NCBI GenBank assembly: GCA_965662485.1
Contig: CBFIIL010000002.1
Location: forward strand, 1-64,000
Source of the DNA: UBA3537 sp965662485
GTDB taxonomy: Bacteria > Bacteroidota > Bacteroidia > Flavobacteriales > Flavobacteriaceae
Length of the DNA stretch: 64,000 nucleotides
Direction: 5' to 3'
Both the position numbers and the translations under genes were made by a program. Every line of letters starts with the position of its first letter. Within the stretch, counting starts at the first letter, position 1. Below the pieces are notes generated by a model that saw only the letters and a list, made by a program, of their open reading frames with translations, was not told the origin of the DNA and searched no databases. Positions 34,983 through 43,562 of this stretch are shown here, one piece after another.

Positions 34983-36938
34983 TTAAAGTACTCTGTTTAA
35001 TTTTCGAGAAAGTAACATTTTTAGATTGGAATAATTTAATACATCTTCTAAAATACTTGTATTGTCTGACATATTTTCGTGTGTCACTTCTTTAAATTCA
35101 TTCACCTTTTGATCAATCAAAAAACAACGTAAACTTAATATTGTTTCACTAACCAATTGAGCAATATTAACATCTTTTCGTTTAGGGAAAATATTATTTT
35201 TTTCCCAGTTGTGGAGTCTATAACGCTCATCATTCATCAAAATATTTGAAACAAAAGATGATAACTTTGGATCAATTTCGCGGATAAAATTCTCTACAAT
35301 AAAAGTTTCATTTTGATTCAAATAATCTATGATTAAATAATAAATTGTTTTAAAATTTTCATTACTAAATTGCATTTCATCTTCTTGAAGATCTAAATAA
35401 ATTTTTTCAAAAACTTTGGCTTTATGAATAACAGGCTCAAGAATCAAAACGCCTTCTTCATTTTCCTTTAAAATTAAATCTTCAAAATCTTCCGTTTGAC
35501 TTCCATAAAGCAGTAACATTTCAATTATTTTTTGCTCTAATTCATATTGTACATCAACTTTTTTGTTTGGTGCTGTGTTTTTTACAACGTCAAAAGCTTT
35601 CTTTTGCTTTTGTGCTGTTTTATTGGCCTCAAATTGTGCTTTTTTATTCATTTGAGCCAGTGTACTAAAAAGCACTTCTTCGCTAATATCCATGATTCTA
35701 GCACATTCGCGAATATATAGCTCTTGTTTTATTTGATCTGATATTTTAGAAATACTAGTGATCATATCACGAATCAAATCGGCTTTTGCAATGGGATCAT
35801 TATTCGCCTCCTCCATCAACAATGAAGCTTTATAGGCGATAAAGTCTTTTGCATTATCTTTCAGATATTTTTGTAGTTCTTCAAGTGTATTTTGTTTGGC
35901 AAAACTATCTGGATCTTCACCTTCTGGGAAGGTGCAAATTTTTACATTCATCCCTTGCTCCAAAATCAAATCAATTCCACGCAAAGACGCTCGTATTCCA
36001 GCGGCATCACCATCAAAAAGCACGGTAATATTTTTGGTTAATCTATTGACCAATCGAATTTGATCTGAAGTTAACGCTGTACCTGATGATGACACCACAT
36101 TTTTGATGCCTGTTTGGTGAAATTGAATGACATCTGTATAGCCTTCAACCAAATAACAATTATCTTCTTTTGCTATAGTTTGTTTGGCATAATAAATCCC
36201 ATAAAGCACTTTACTTTTGTGATATATATCACTTTCTGGGGAGTTTAAATATTTGGCTGCTTTTTCATTTTTCGCCAAAATTCGTCCGCCAAAACCAAGG
36301 ACACGACCAGACATACTGTGAATAGGAAACATCACGCGACTCTTGAAACGATCAAATTGTTTTTCTTCTTTTACAATAGTCAAACCTGTCTTTTCCAAAT
36401 ACTTGAGAAGATATCCTTTTTTTAGAGCAGCATCTGTTAGGCCGCTCCAATTATCCGTAGAATATCCAAGTTGAAATTTTTTAATTGTTTCTTCAGTAAA
36501 TCCTCTTTCCTTAAAATAACTTAACCCAATGGCTTTTCCAGCATCGGTTTTGTGTAGTGTGTTTTGAAAATAAGTATTTGCAAATTCACTTACCAGATAC
36601 ATGCTTTCACGCTCGCCTGCAGCTTCTTTTTCTTCGTTAGATTGAACCGTTTCTTCTACTTCAATATTGTATTTTTTAGCCAAATACTTAATGGCTTCAG
36701 GATAGGTAAAATGCTCATGTTCCATAAGAAATGAAACCACAGTTCCTCCTTTTCCTGTAGAAAAATCTTTCCAAATTTGTTTTACTGGCGATACCATAAA
36801 ACTTGGTGTACGTTCTTCACTAAATGGACTAAGCCCTTTGAAGTTACTCCCTGCTTTTTTTAACTGTACAAAGTCGCCTATGACTTCTTCAACGCGAGCC
36901 ATATCAAAAACTTGATCTATTGTAGACTTTGATATCAA
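34983..36938 (-). CDS. dnaG: DNA primase DnaG with degenerate zinc-finger domain
   Basis: A 651-residue primase that makes RNA primers for replication. The Toprim core is normal (LVEGYTDVIQFH and LFDGDAAGIRAS), and a DnaB-binding C-terminal region follows. The N-terminal CHC2 zinc-binding domain is recognisable (SNFKGLSPFSEERTPSFMVS, then KQIWKDFSTGKGG), but the ligand positions are Ser37, Ser40, Asp58 and Thr61 in place of Cys, His, Cys, Cys. The finger therefore cannot bind zinc in the usual way. The start codon is TTG (36938), since no ATG fits before MISKSTIDQVF. It converges with the response regulator. Confidence 0.95.
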   Translation of the reverse strand: MISKSTIDQVFDMARVEEVIGDFVQLKKAGSNFKGLSPFSEERTPSFMVSPVKQIWKDFSTGKGGTVVSFLMEHEHFTYPEAIKYLAKKYNIEVEETVQSNEEKEAAGERESMYLVSEFANTYFQNTLHKTDAGKAIGLSYFKERGFTEETIKKFQLGYSTDNWSGLTDAALKKGYLLKYLEKTGLTIVKEEKQFDRFKSRVMFPIHSMSGRVLGFGGRILAKNEKAAKYLNSPESDIYHKSKVLYGIYYAKQTIAKEDNCYLVEGYTDVIQFHQTGIKNVVSSSGTALTSDQIRLVNRLTKNITVLFDGDAAGIRASLRGIDLILEQGMNVKICTFPEGEDPDSFAKQNTLEELQKYLKDNAKDFIAYKASLLMEEANNDPIAKADLIRDMITSISKISDQIKQELYIRECARIMDISEEVLFSTLAQMNKKAQFEANKTAQKQKKAFDVVKNTAPNKKVDVQYELEQKIIEMLLLYGSQTEDFEDLILKENEEGVLILEPVIHKAKVFEKIYLDLQEDEMQFSNENFKTIYYLIIDYLNQNETFIVENFIREIDPKLSSFVSNILMNDERYRLHNWEKNNIFPKRKDVNIAQLVSETILSLRCFLIDQKVNEFKEVTHENMSDNTSILEDVLNYSNLKMLLSRKLNRVL

Positions 36939-37034
36939 TTGTGAATATTTTGGATGAAATTAAAATTTGTATCAATGCTAATATATAAAATATCAAACAC
37001 ATGATAAACAAAATATTTGCGGTTATATGTTGAA

Positions 37035-38012
37035 TTATTTGTTACGGTCAATCACATAATTCACCATCAAAAGAAGTGCTTTTTTGTATTCTGATTCGGG
37101 ATAATGTCCAATAAGTTTGATGGCTTCTTCTTGAAAACTTTTCATTTTTGATACGGCATATTCCAAACCTCCTTGAGATTTTACAAATGCGATCACCTCT
37201 TTTACTCGTTTTGGATTTTTGTTATGATTTTTTATGGAATTGATTAACCAAGATTGGTCTTTTTCTGAACAATTATTCAGAACATAAATTAATGGAAGTG
37301 TCATTTTTTGCTCTTTTATATCTATCCCCGTTGGTTTACCTATTTTTTCTGTTCCATAATCAAAAAGGTCGTCCTTAATTTGAAAAGCCATACCAATGAG
37401 TTCTCCAAATTTGCGCATAGTTTCAACCTCTTTTGAATGGGGTTTTACAGAGGCAGCACCCAAACTACAACATGCAGCTATAAGTGTTGCTGTTTTTTGA
37501 CGAATTATTTCATAATAAACTTCTTCTGTAATATCCAGTTTTCGTGCTTTTTCTATCTGAAGGAGTTCTCCTTCACTCATTTCACGAACTGCAACAGAAA
37601 TAATTTTTAGAAGATCAAAATCATTATTATCTATACAAAATAAGAGCCCTTTTGACAGTAGAAAATCTCCCACTAAAACTGCAATTTTGTTCTTCCATAA
37701 TGCATTAATTGAAAAGAACCCTCGACGATGGTTACTATCATCAACCACATCATCATGCACCAAAGTTGCAGTATGAATAAGCTCAATGACCGAAGCGCCA
37801 CGAAAAGTACGTTCACTAATCTCCCCATTAGAAATCATTTTGGCCGAAAGAAAAACAAACATTGGACGCATTTGTTTGCCTTTTCGATTGACAATATAAT
37901 GGGTAATTCGGTTGAGAAGCGCAACTTTACTTGACATTGATAAGCGAAACTTTTTTTCAAAAAGTTCCATCTCATAACTAATGGGTGTTTTTATGCGCTC
38001 AATAACTTTCAA
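37035..38012 (-). CDS. Polyprenyl (trans-isoprenyl) diphosphate synthase
   Basis: A 325-residue trans-prenyltransferase. It has both Asp-rich motifs, LVHDDVVDD near 91-99 and IKDDLFDYG near 219-227, and GKQMRPMFVF near 45-54. The product length cannot be read with confidence; in this phylum the homologue is usually thought to make the side chain of menaquinone. The only start codon in reach is TTG at 38012, since a stop lies three codons upstream and the first internal Met would remove conserved residues. A -7 box lies 17 bases before it. Confidence 0.93.
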   Translation of the reverse strand: MKVIERIKTPISYEMELFEKKFRLSMSSKVALLNRITHYIVNRKGKQMRPMFVFLSAKMISNGEISERTFRGASVIELIHTATLVHDDVVDDSNHRRGFFSINALWKNKIAVLVGDFLLSKGLLFCIDNNDFDLLKIISVAVREMSEGELLQIEKARKLDITEEVYYEIIRQKTATLIAACCSLGAASVKPHSKEVETMRKFGELIGMAFQIKDDLFDYGTEKIGKPTGIDIKEQKMTLPLIYVLNNCSEKDQSWLINSIKNHNKNPKRVKEVIAFVKSQGGLEYAVSKMKSFQEEAIKLIGHYPESEYKKALLLMVNYVIDRNK

Positions 38013-38028
38013 ATGCCATTATTTTTGG

Positions 38029-38036
38029 CAAAATTA
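38029..38036 (-). promoter_or_regulatory. -7 promoter box of the polyprenyl synthase gene
   Basis: On the minus strand TAATTTTG matches TAnnTTTG, 16 bases before the TTG start codon, so the leader would be about 10 bases. A small TGCCA/TGGCA inverted repeat (38015-38030) fills the leader and touches the box. Confidence 0.5.
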
Positions 38037-38089
38037 AGCATATAAAATCAATTGTGTCTTAGTTAAAATGTTAAAAGTAATATTCTAAA

Positions 38090-39094
38090 TTAAGATACTG
38101 TACGTACTAATTCGGGTTGGAAAATATCTTTGATGATGGCATTCAATTGCTCATATTCAATCAAAAAAGCATCATGACCATGTATGGAAGTGATTTCATG
38201 ATATGAAACGTTTGTGAGTTTTGGGTGTAAAAGCTTTAAGGTTGATGTGTTTTCTTCAGAAACAAAAAACAAATCTGAATCAATTCCAATAATATGAATT
38301 TCAGCTTCAATTGTTTTTAATACTTCGGCTGCACTTCCTCTATTTGTTGTGATGTCTATGGTTTTTAATAAGTGATTCATGAGTTTATATGCCGACAACT
38401 GAAACCGTTTTTGAAGCTTATTGCCGTGATGTATCAACCATGTTTCAATATTGAACAAATTAAACTCCTCATTTTGTGAACGCTGAAATCTATTTTTTAG
38501 TGATTCTGGTGTTCTATAGCAAAGCATTGCATGCATTCTTGCATCTTGAATTGGTTGTTTGGAATTCACTAAAAACTGTTCTTGAATAAGACAATTTGCT
38601 ATAATCCAATCCGTTGATTTCCAGTCGCTTGCAACAGGAATTAAATGTTTTGTAATTTTTGGATTGAGGGCTGCCATTTCCCAAGCGATGCCACCACCCA
38701 ATGAACCACCAATGGCTGCAAAAAGTTGATGTATTCCAAGTGCTTCTATTCCCAATAAAAATAATTTTGCAATATCTCTTGCAACAAAATCTTTATAATT
38801 TTCAATAAGGTGATTTGCCTGACCATCATATCCATTTCCTGGAATATTAAATGTTAAAACGGTAAAGTGATTGGTATCAATGGGTTTGTTTGAACCAATA
38901 AGTGCATTCCACCACCCCTCAGAACCAGCAACATTAGAATTGCCTGTTAAGGCATGATTAACTAAAACCACAGGGGCACTGTGTAGGGCGCAACCAAATA
39001 ACTGGTAAGACAAATTAATGGACATTGTCTTACCAGAAATTGTGGTGTATTTTGGAATCTCTATGTATTGAATTTTACTCAAAAAATTAGGCAT
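38090..39094 (-). CDS. metX: Homoserine O-acetyltransferase family protein (MetX-like)
   Basis: A 334-residue alpha/beta hydrolase of the MetX family. It has VNHALTGNSNVAG near the oxyanion region, the nucleophile elbow GGSLGGG near 128-134 (Ser130), the acid in GIDSDLFF and the catalytic His in IHGHDAFL. MetX activates homoserine with acetyl-CoA to make the substrate of MetY. Its start overlaps the end of metY by 8 bases, so both sit behind the SAM riboswitch. Acetyl versus succinyl donor is inferred from pairing with a MetY-type enzyme. Confidence 0.92.
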   Translation of the reverse strand: MPNFLSKIQYIEIPKYTTISGKTMSINLSYQLFGCALHSAPVVLVNHALTGNSNVAGSEGWWNALIGSNKPIDTNHFTVLTFNIPGNGYDGQANHLIENYKDFVARDIAKLFLLGIEALGIHQLFAAIGGSLGGGIAWEMAALNPKITKHLIPVASDWKSTDWIIANCLIQEQFLVNSKQPIQDARMHAMLCYRTPESLKNRFQRSQNEEFNLFNIETWLIHHGNKLQKRFQLSAYKLMNHLLKTIDITTNRGSAAEVLKTIEAEIHIIGIDSDLFFVSEENTSTLKLLHPKLTNVSYHEITSIHGHDAFLIEYEQLNAIIKDIFQPELVRTVS

Positions 39095-40379
39095 TTACAT
39101 AAACATCAACAGCCTTAAAAGCTTCAATCAAGTCTGCTTTTAAATCTTCAATATCTTCGAGACCAACTGAAAGACGAATAAGATCTTTTGTAACTCCTGT
39201 AGACTCTTGAGCTTCATCGCTCAATTGCTGATGCGTTGTACTTGCTGGGTGAATGATAAGTGACTTTGTATCGCCAATGTTTGCAAGTAGTGAAAATAAC
39301 TTAGTAGTGTCTGCAATTTTCTTTGCAGCATCAAATCCTCCTTTAACTCCAAAAGTAACCAAGCCACTTTGACCATTTGGTAAGTAACGATCTGCTAAAG
39401 ATTTATAAGCGCTCGTTTCAAGTCCAGGATAATTAACCCAAGTTACTTGTTCTTGTTGGTGTAACCATTTGGCAAGAGCCAATGCGTTTTCACTGTGCTT
39501 TTTGATTCTAATTTCAAGAGTTTCAAGGCCTTGAATAATTTGGAATGCATTGAAAGGACTTAGTGCTGCACCATAATCTCTTAAGCCTTCAATTCTGATT
39601 TTTGCAATAAAAGCTGCTGCTTCTAGAGCTTCGCTATAAACAAGACCATGATATCCTGGAGATGGCTCTGTAAATTCTGGGAATTTACCATTCGCCCAAT
39701 CAAATGTCCCTGCATCTATAATAACACCTCCTAGTGCTGTTCCATTTCCGTTGATGTATTTTGTAAGAGAATGAATAACAATATTTGCACCATACTCAAT
39801 TGGATTTAATAAATATGGTGTAGCTACTGTATTATCTACAATCAAAGGCACTTTGTAGGATTTTGCTTCTTTTGATATGGCTTCAATATCCAATACATCT
39901 AATTTTGGATTTCCTAAAGACTCAATAAAAAACGCACGTGTATTTTCTTGTGCTGCTTTTTTGAAATTTTCTGCATCAGAGGGGTCAACAAATGTTGTTG
40001 TAATTCCATGTCTTGGCAAAGTAACACTAAGCAAATTATACGTTCCTCCGTACAAACTACTAGAAGCTACAATATGATCTCCAGCTTTTAGAAGTGTTAA
40101 TAAGGATGTTGCAATTGCAGAAGTTCCAGAAGCTGTAACAACAGCAGCAATTCCTCCTTCGAGTGCCGCCAAACGTTGCTCAAGAACATCGTTTGTTGGA
40201 TTATTAATACGGGTATAAATATTTCCCGTTTCAGCTAACGCAAAAAGGTTTGCCGCATGATCTGAATCATTAAAAACATAAGCCGTTGATTGATAAATTG
40301 GCACCGCTCTAGTGCCAGCGTTTTGGGATACATCGTGTCCCGCGTGTAATGCATTAGTTGCAAATTTTTGTGTACTCAT
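39087..40379 (-). CDS. metY: O-acetylhomoserine aminocarboxypropyltransferase (MetY-like)
   Basis: A 430-residue Cys/Met-metabolism PLP enzyme. Landmarks are TNALHAGHD at the N-terminus, YTRINNPTNDVLEQRLAALEGG near 55-76, and the PLP lysine in IHSLTKYINGNGTALGG near 208-224. The length and the SLGNPKLDVLDIEAI segment fit O-acetylhomoserine sulfhydrylase, which makes homocysteine directly from sulfide. It is the first gene after a SAM-I riboswitch and overlaps metX, forming a two-gene sulfur-assimilation unit. Confidence 0.94.
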   Translation of the reverse strand: MSTQKFATNALHAGHDVSQNAGTRAVPIYQSTAYVFNDSDHAANLFALAETGNIYTRINNPTNDVLEQRLAALEGGIAAVVTASGTSAIATSLLTLLKAGDHIVASSSLYGGTYNLLSVTLPRHGITTTFVDPSDAENFKKAAQENTRAFFIESLGNPKLDVLDIEAISKEAKSYKVPLIVDNTVATPYLLNPIEYGANIVIHSLTKYINGNGTALGGVIIDAGTFDWANGKFPEFTEPSPGYHGLVYSEALEAAAFIAKIRIEGLRDYGAALSPFNAFQIIQGLETLEIRIKKHSENALALAKWLHQQEQVTWVNYPGLETSAYKSLADRYLPNGQSGLVTFGVKGGFDAAKKIADTTKLFSLLANIGDTKSLIIHPASTTHQQLSDEAQESTGVTKDLIRLSVGLEDIEDLKADLIEAFKAVDVYVNA

Positions 40380-40445
40380 TTTTCTGTTTTTTTTGAGTTA
40401 ATTAATAATTAAAACAAAAAGTCAAATGCACCAATTTATGGTGAA

Positions 40446-40468
40446 CTTAATAGAAAAATGTTATTAAG
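40446..40468 (-). other. Seven-base-pair hairpin between riboswitch and metY
   Basis: CTTAATA at 40446-40452 and TATTAAG at 40462-40468 pair perfectly around a 9-base loop. A second hairpin with CAACAT/ATGTTG arms lies at 40477-40495, next to the 3' strand of the riboswitch P1 stem. Neither is followed by a T run on the minus strand, so they are not ordinary terminators. They may be the expression platform of the riboswitch. Confidence 0.45.
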
Positions 40469-40497
40469 AAATGATCAACATCCGAAAAATGTTGGTT

Positions 40498-40610
40498 GTT
40501 ATCTATCTAATTATTGAAAAATAAAAAGTAGAATTTAGCACCTACTCCAATTGTGCGGAGGGTTGCTAAGGCTTCAATGGGTCTAATCCCTTCACCTTTC
40601 TTGATAACAC
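40498..40610 (-). ncRNA. SAM-I (S-box) riboswitch controlling metY-metX
   Basis: Read on the minus strand, the conserved S-box core is present in order: TTATCAAGAAAGG, then GGGAttaGACCC, GAAgCCttaGCAACC, a short variable stem, and GGTGCTAAATTC. P1 closes by GTTATC (minus-strand reading of 40603-40608) with GATAAC (40498-40503). SAM binding is expected to reduce metY-metX expression. The remaining parts of the 308-base gap (40380-40687) are AT-rich leader with two hairpins on the metY side, and about 75 bases upstream of the riboswitch where I see no clear promoter. Confidence 0.92.
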
Positions 40611-40687
40611 TTCAATAAGTTTTTGAACTTTATGAATGCAAATATTCAAATATAAAATTCAATTAGCCAAATTTTTTTCTATAAAAA

Positions 40688-42238
40688 TTAAATTAAATAA
40701 TTAGATTTAGAAAATTTTTCTTTTATTATATCAGCAGTAGATTTATTTTCTATTTTACTTTCTAACCAAGAAATAATATCAAGGTATAAAAAAGCACGGC
40801 GCTCATAAGGATGGTTTTCGTATGCTACTAATTTTACATACAATGCTTTAAATGCCGCTTTCAATTGATGTGGATAAATGTCACCAAGCCCTCTTATAAA
40901 ATTGACCATTTCTTGTTGAACAGCATACAAATCTTCCATTTTTATTAGAAACTTGTAGGTGTTTTTTATCAAACGATCTAAATCATAATCCTCACCTGCT
41001 TCATAATGTGCCACAAGGTTCAAAATTCTAGAAAAACATAGTAAATCTTCTCGCATTTGAAGTGATTTGTTATTGATAATCTTTGAAAGGTATTTTATAG
41101 CATTTTTATAATCTTCCATTCCAAAATATAGGCTAGCAATTTTATAATAGAATACCATGACATGATGTTCATCTATTTGATCCGAATGATCTTTTAAACC
41201 ACGTACAACATCATCAATTAAAGGCAAACCTTCCTCGAAACTTCCTTCAATGAAATGTAAATTCAATTTGTTTGAATAGACATATAAAAATATTAATCCA
41301 TCAATATTTTCATCTCGAGGAAACCATGATTTATTAATAATCTCTTCTAATTTTTTTAGCGTTTCTTGAAATTTATGATGATGTTTAATGAAAAATAAAG
41401 CTTCAAGTAAATACTGATACCCTCTTAGAAAAAATACAGGATTTAGACGAATCATTGATTCATTGTCATGAAATAAATCAACCCACTTCCTTGAATATCT
41501 GTAACAAGATTTAAAATCTTGAACTAAAAAACTGTACCATAAATAAGATTTGTAAAGCCACAATTTTTCACGAAAACCAAGTTCGCTAACTACAAACTCT
41601 GGTAATCGTTTATTAAAATAATCTTTTACTTTTTGATATTCTGCATCGCTTTTTACATACCCTGTTTTTAGAAACAACCCATAAAGTTGAAGCGATAAAT
41701 TGGAAAGTTTACTCGCAATTAAATTTTGACTGCTCAACGATTTAGCCTGTAAAGTAAGTTCATCTGCTCGACTGCTTAAACTTCTTGTAATGTATTGAGA
41801 CTCAACAACTTTTTCAAGCTCTACAATCTCATAAGCAATATTTTTTTCTTGATTTGTAATCGCCAGTGATTTTGCTTTATCAAGTATTTTTAAACTTTGT
41901 TTATATAAGCCTTTGTGGTATAGAATTGTGGCAAAATCTAGTTGCTCACGGAGTTGAATTCTTAAATTCTGATGCGATGGATTGAGGCGAAGACTAATTA
42001 ATATTTGTTTATACAAATGTGCTTTAAGATTGGATAACTGCTGTTTTTTTACAAAACCTTCTTTTAAAATAGCACGTTCGTCATAAACTTTTAGTTTTTC
42101 TAAAACTTTAAACAATAACAGGAATTTTGAATCTTCATTGACCCCAAGACGACCTATGTAGAGCTTAAACTGCCTCTTTTCGGACTTCGTAAGCGACCGT
42201 ACTAAAACAAATAAGTTGTCTTTTTGTGGTTTAGTCAT
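40688..42238 (-). CDS. Unrecognised all-helical (TPR-like) protein
   Basis: A 516-residue soluble protein with no signal peptide or membrane helix. It looks helical throughout, with TPR-like pairs such as LREQLDFATILYHKGLYKQSLKILDKAKSL split around residues 120-145 and YYKIASLYFGMEDYKNAIKYLSKII near 360-385. The N-terminus (LVRSLTKSEKRQFKLYI) is distinctive, and I believe it is shared by other Bacteroidota proteins without known function. It is single, with the SAM riboswitch downstream and leuA divergent upstream. No function is proposed. Confidence 0.8.
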   Translation of the reverse strand: MTKPQKDNLFVLVRSLTKSEKRQFKLYIGRLGVNEDSKFLLLFKVLEKLKVYDERAILKEGFVKKQQLSNLKAHLYKQILISLRLNPSHQNLRIQLREQLDFATILYHKGLYKQSLKILDKAKSLAITNQEKNIAYEIVELEKVVESQYITRSLSSRADELTLQAKSLSSQNLIASKLSNLSLQLYGLFLKTGYVKSDAEYQKVKDYFNKRLPEFVVSELGFREKLWLYKSYLWYSFLVQDFKSCYRYSRKWVDLFHDNESMIRLNPVFFLRGYQYLLEALFFIKHHHKFQETLKKLEEIINKSWFPRDENIDGLIFLYVYSNKLNLHFIEGSFEEGLPLIDDVVRGLKDHSDQIDEHHVMVFYYKIASLYFGMEDYKNAIKYLSKIINNKSLQMREDLLCFSRILNLVAHYEAGEDYDLDRLIKNTYKFLIKMEDLYAVQQEMVNFIRGLGDIYPHQLKAAFKALYVKLVAYENHPYERRAFLYLDIISWLESKIENKSTADIIKEKFSKSNYLI

Positions 42239-42385
42239 AATTTAAAATCAGCCTCAATTAATTGAAAATCAATTGATTAATTTTTAAAACGCAAAGATAA
42301 ACGTCGTAAAATTATTAATTTTATTTTAGGTAAAATATTTAAAAAAAATTAAATTCGTAATACAATATATAATATATTTACAGAT

Positions 42386-43555
42386 ATGTCTAACACAAAC
42401 GTCCAAATATTTGATACAACTCTAAGAGATGGAGAACAAGTGCCTGGGTGTAAGTTAAACACCGATCAAAAAATCATTATTGCAGAGCAATTGGATTTAT
42501 TGGGTGTGGACATCATTGAAGCCGGATTTCCTGTGTCTAGTCCAGGAGACTTTTCGTCTGTTGAAGCGGTTTCAAAAATTGTTAAAAATGCTACCGTTTG
42601 TGGCCTAACAAGGTCTGTTGAGAAAGATATTAAGGTTGCTGCTGAAGCACTTCAATATGCGAAAAAACCAAGAATTCACACCGGTATTGGCACCTCAGAC
42701 TCACATATTAAATTTAAATTCCGCTCCAATAGAGAAGCTATCATTGAACGAGCAGTAGCCGCTGTGCAATACGCAAAATCTTTTGTTGAAGATGTTGAGT
42801 TTTATGCAGAAGATGCTGGGCGAACAGACAACGAATATCTTGCAAGAGTTTGTGAAGCAGTTATAAAAGCAGGTGCAACTGTTCTAAACATTCCAGATAC
42901 AACAGGTTATTGCCTTCCACACGAATATGGAGCAAAAATCAAGTATCTCAAAGAAAATGTAAAAGGTATTGACAAAGCAATATTATCTTGTCATTGTCAC
43001 AACGACTTAGGGTTGGCCACTGCCAATTCAATAGAAGGAGCTATAAATGGTGCAAGACAAATTGAGTGTACAATAAATGGTATAGGCGAGCGAGCCGGAA
43101 ATACTGCTCTAGAAGAAGTAGTAATGATTATGAAACAACACCCATACTTAAGTCTAGACACCAACATTAATACTTCAATGCTTTTTGGGCTGAGTCAACT
43201 TGTATCAGAACACATGGGTATATATGCTCAACCAAACAAGGCTATTGTTGGTGCAAACGCATTTGCTCACAGCTCTGGAATCCATCAAGATGGTGTGATA
43301 AAAAATAGAGAAACCTACGAAATTATTGACCCAAAAGATGTTGGGGTCACCGAATCCGCTATTGTCCTTACTGCAAGAAGCGGGCGAGCAGCATTGGCTT
43401 ACAGAGCCAAAAATGTAGGTTACGAATTGACAAAGCTACAACTTGATGTTGTTTATAAAGACTTTTTAAAATATGCTGATGCAAAAAAAGAAGTCAATGA
43501 TAGCGACATACACACAATTATAGAATCTAGTTCAATTTATAACGAACTTCGCTAA
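42386..43555 (+). CDS. leuA: 2-isopropylmalate synthase, short form without regulatory domain
   Basis: A 389-residue aldolase-type enzyme that condenses 2-oxoisovalerate with acetyl-CoA, the first step of leucine synthesis. It starts with FDTTLRDGEQVPG (metal Asp and catalytic Arg), and has LSCHCHNDLGLA near 200-211 and NGIGERAGN. Typical LeuA is about 510 residues with a C-terminal leucine-binding domain. That domain is absent here, because the frame ends right after the connecting helices (YKDFLKYADAKKEV). The following leuC-leuD-leuB genes fix the pathway assignment over the related homocitrate and citramalate synthases. Confidence 0.92.
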   Translation: MSNTNVQIFDTTLRDGEQVPGCKLNTDQKIIIAEQLDLLGVDIIEAGFPVSSPGDFSSVEAVSKIVKNATVCGLTRSVEKDIKVAAEALQYAKKPRIHTGIGTSDSHIKFKFRSNREAIIERAVAAVQYAKSFVEDVEFYAEDAGRTDNEYLARVCEAVIKAGATVLNIPDTTGYCLPHEYGAKIKYLKENVKGIDKAILSCHCHNDLGLATANSIEGAINGARQIECTINGIGERAGNTALEEVVMIMKQHPYLSLDTNINTSMLFGLSQLVSEHMGIYAQPNKAIVGANAFAHSSGIHQDGVIKNRETYEIIDPKDVGVTESAIVLTARSGRAALAYRAKNVGYELTKLQLDVVYKDFLKYADAKKEVNDSDIHTIIESSSIYNELR

Positions 43556-43562
43556 TTTAATC

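Noticed and set aside
42373..42380. TATATTTA as the leuA promoter
   Set aside because: One mismatch to the consensus and only 5 bases from the ATG, so the mRNA would have no leader. The real promoter was not identified.
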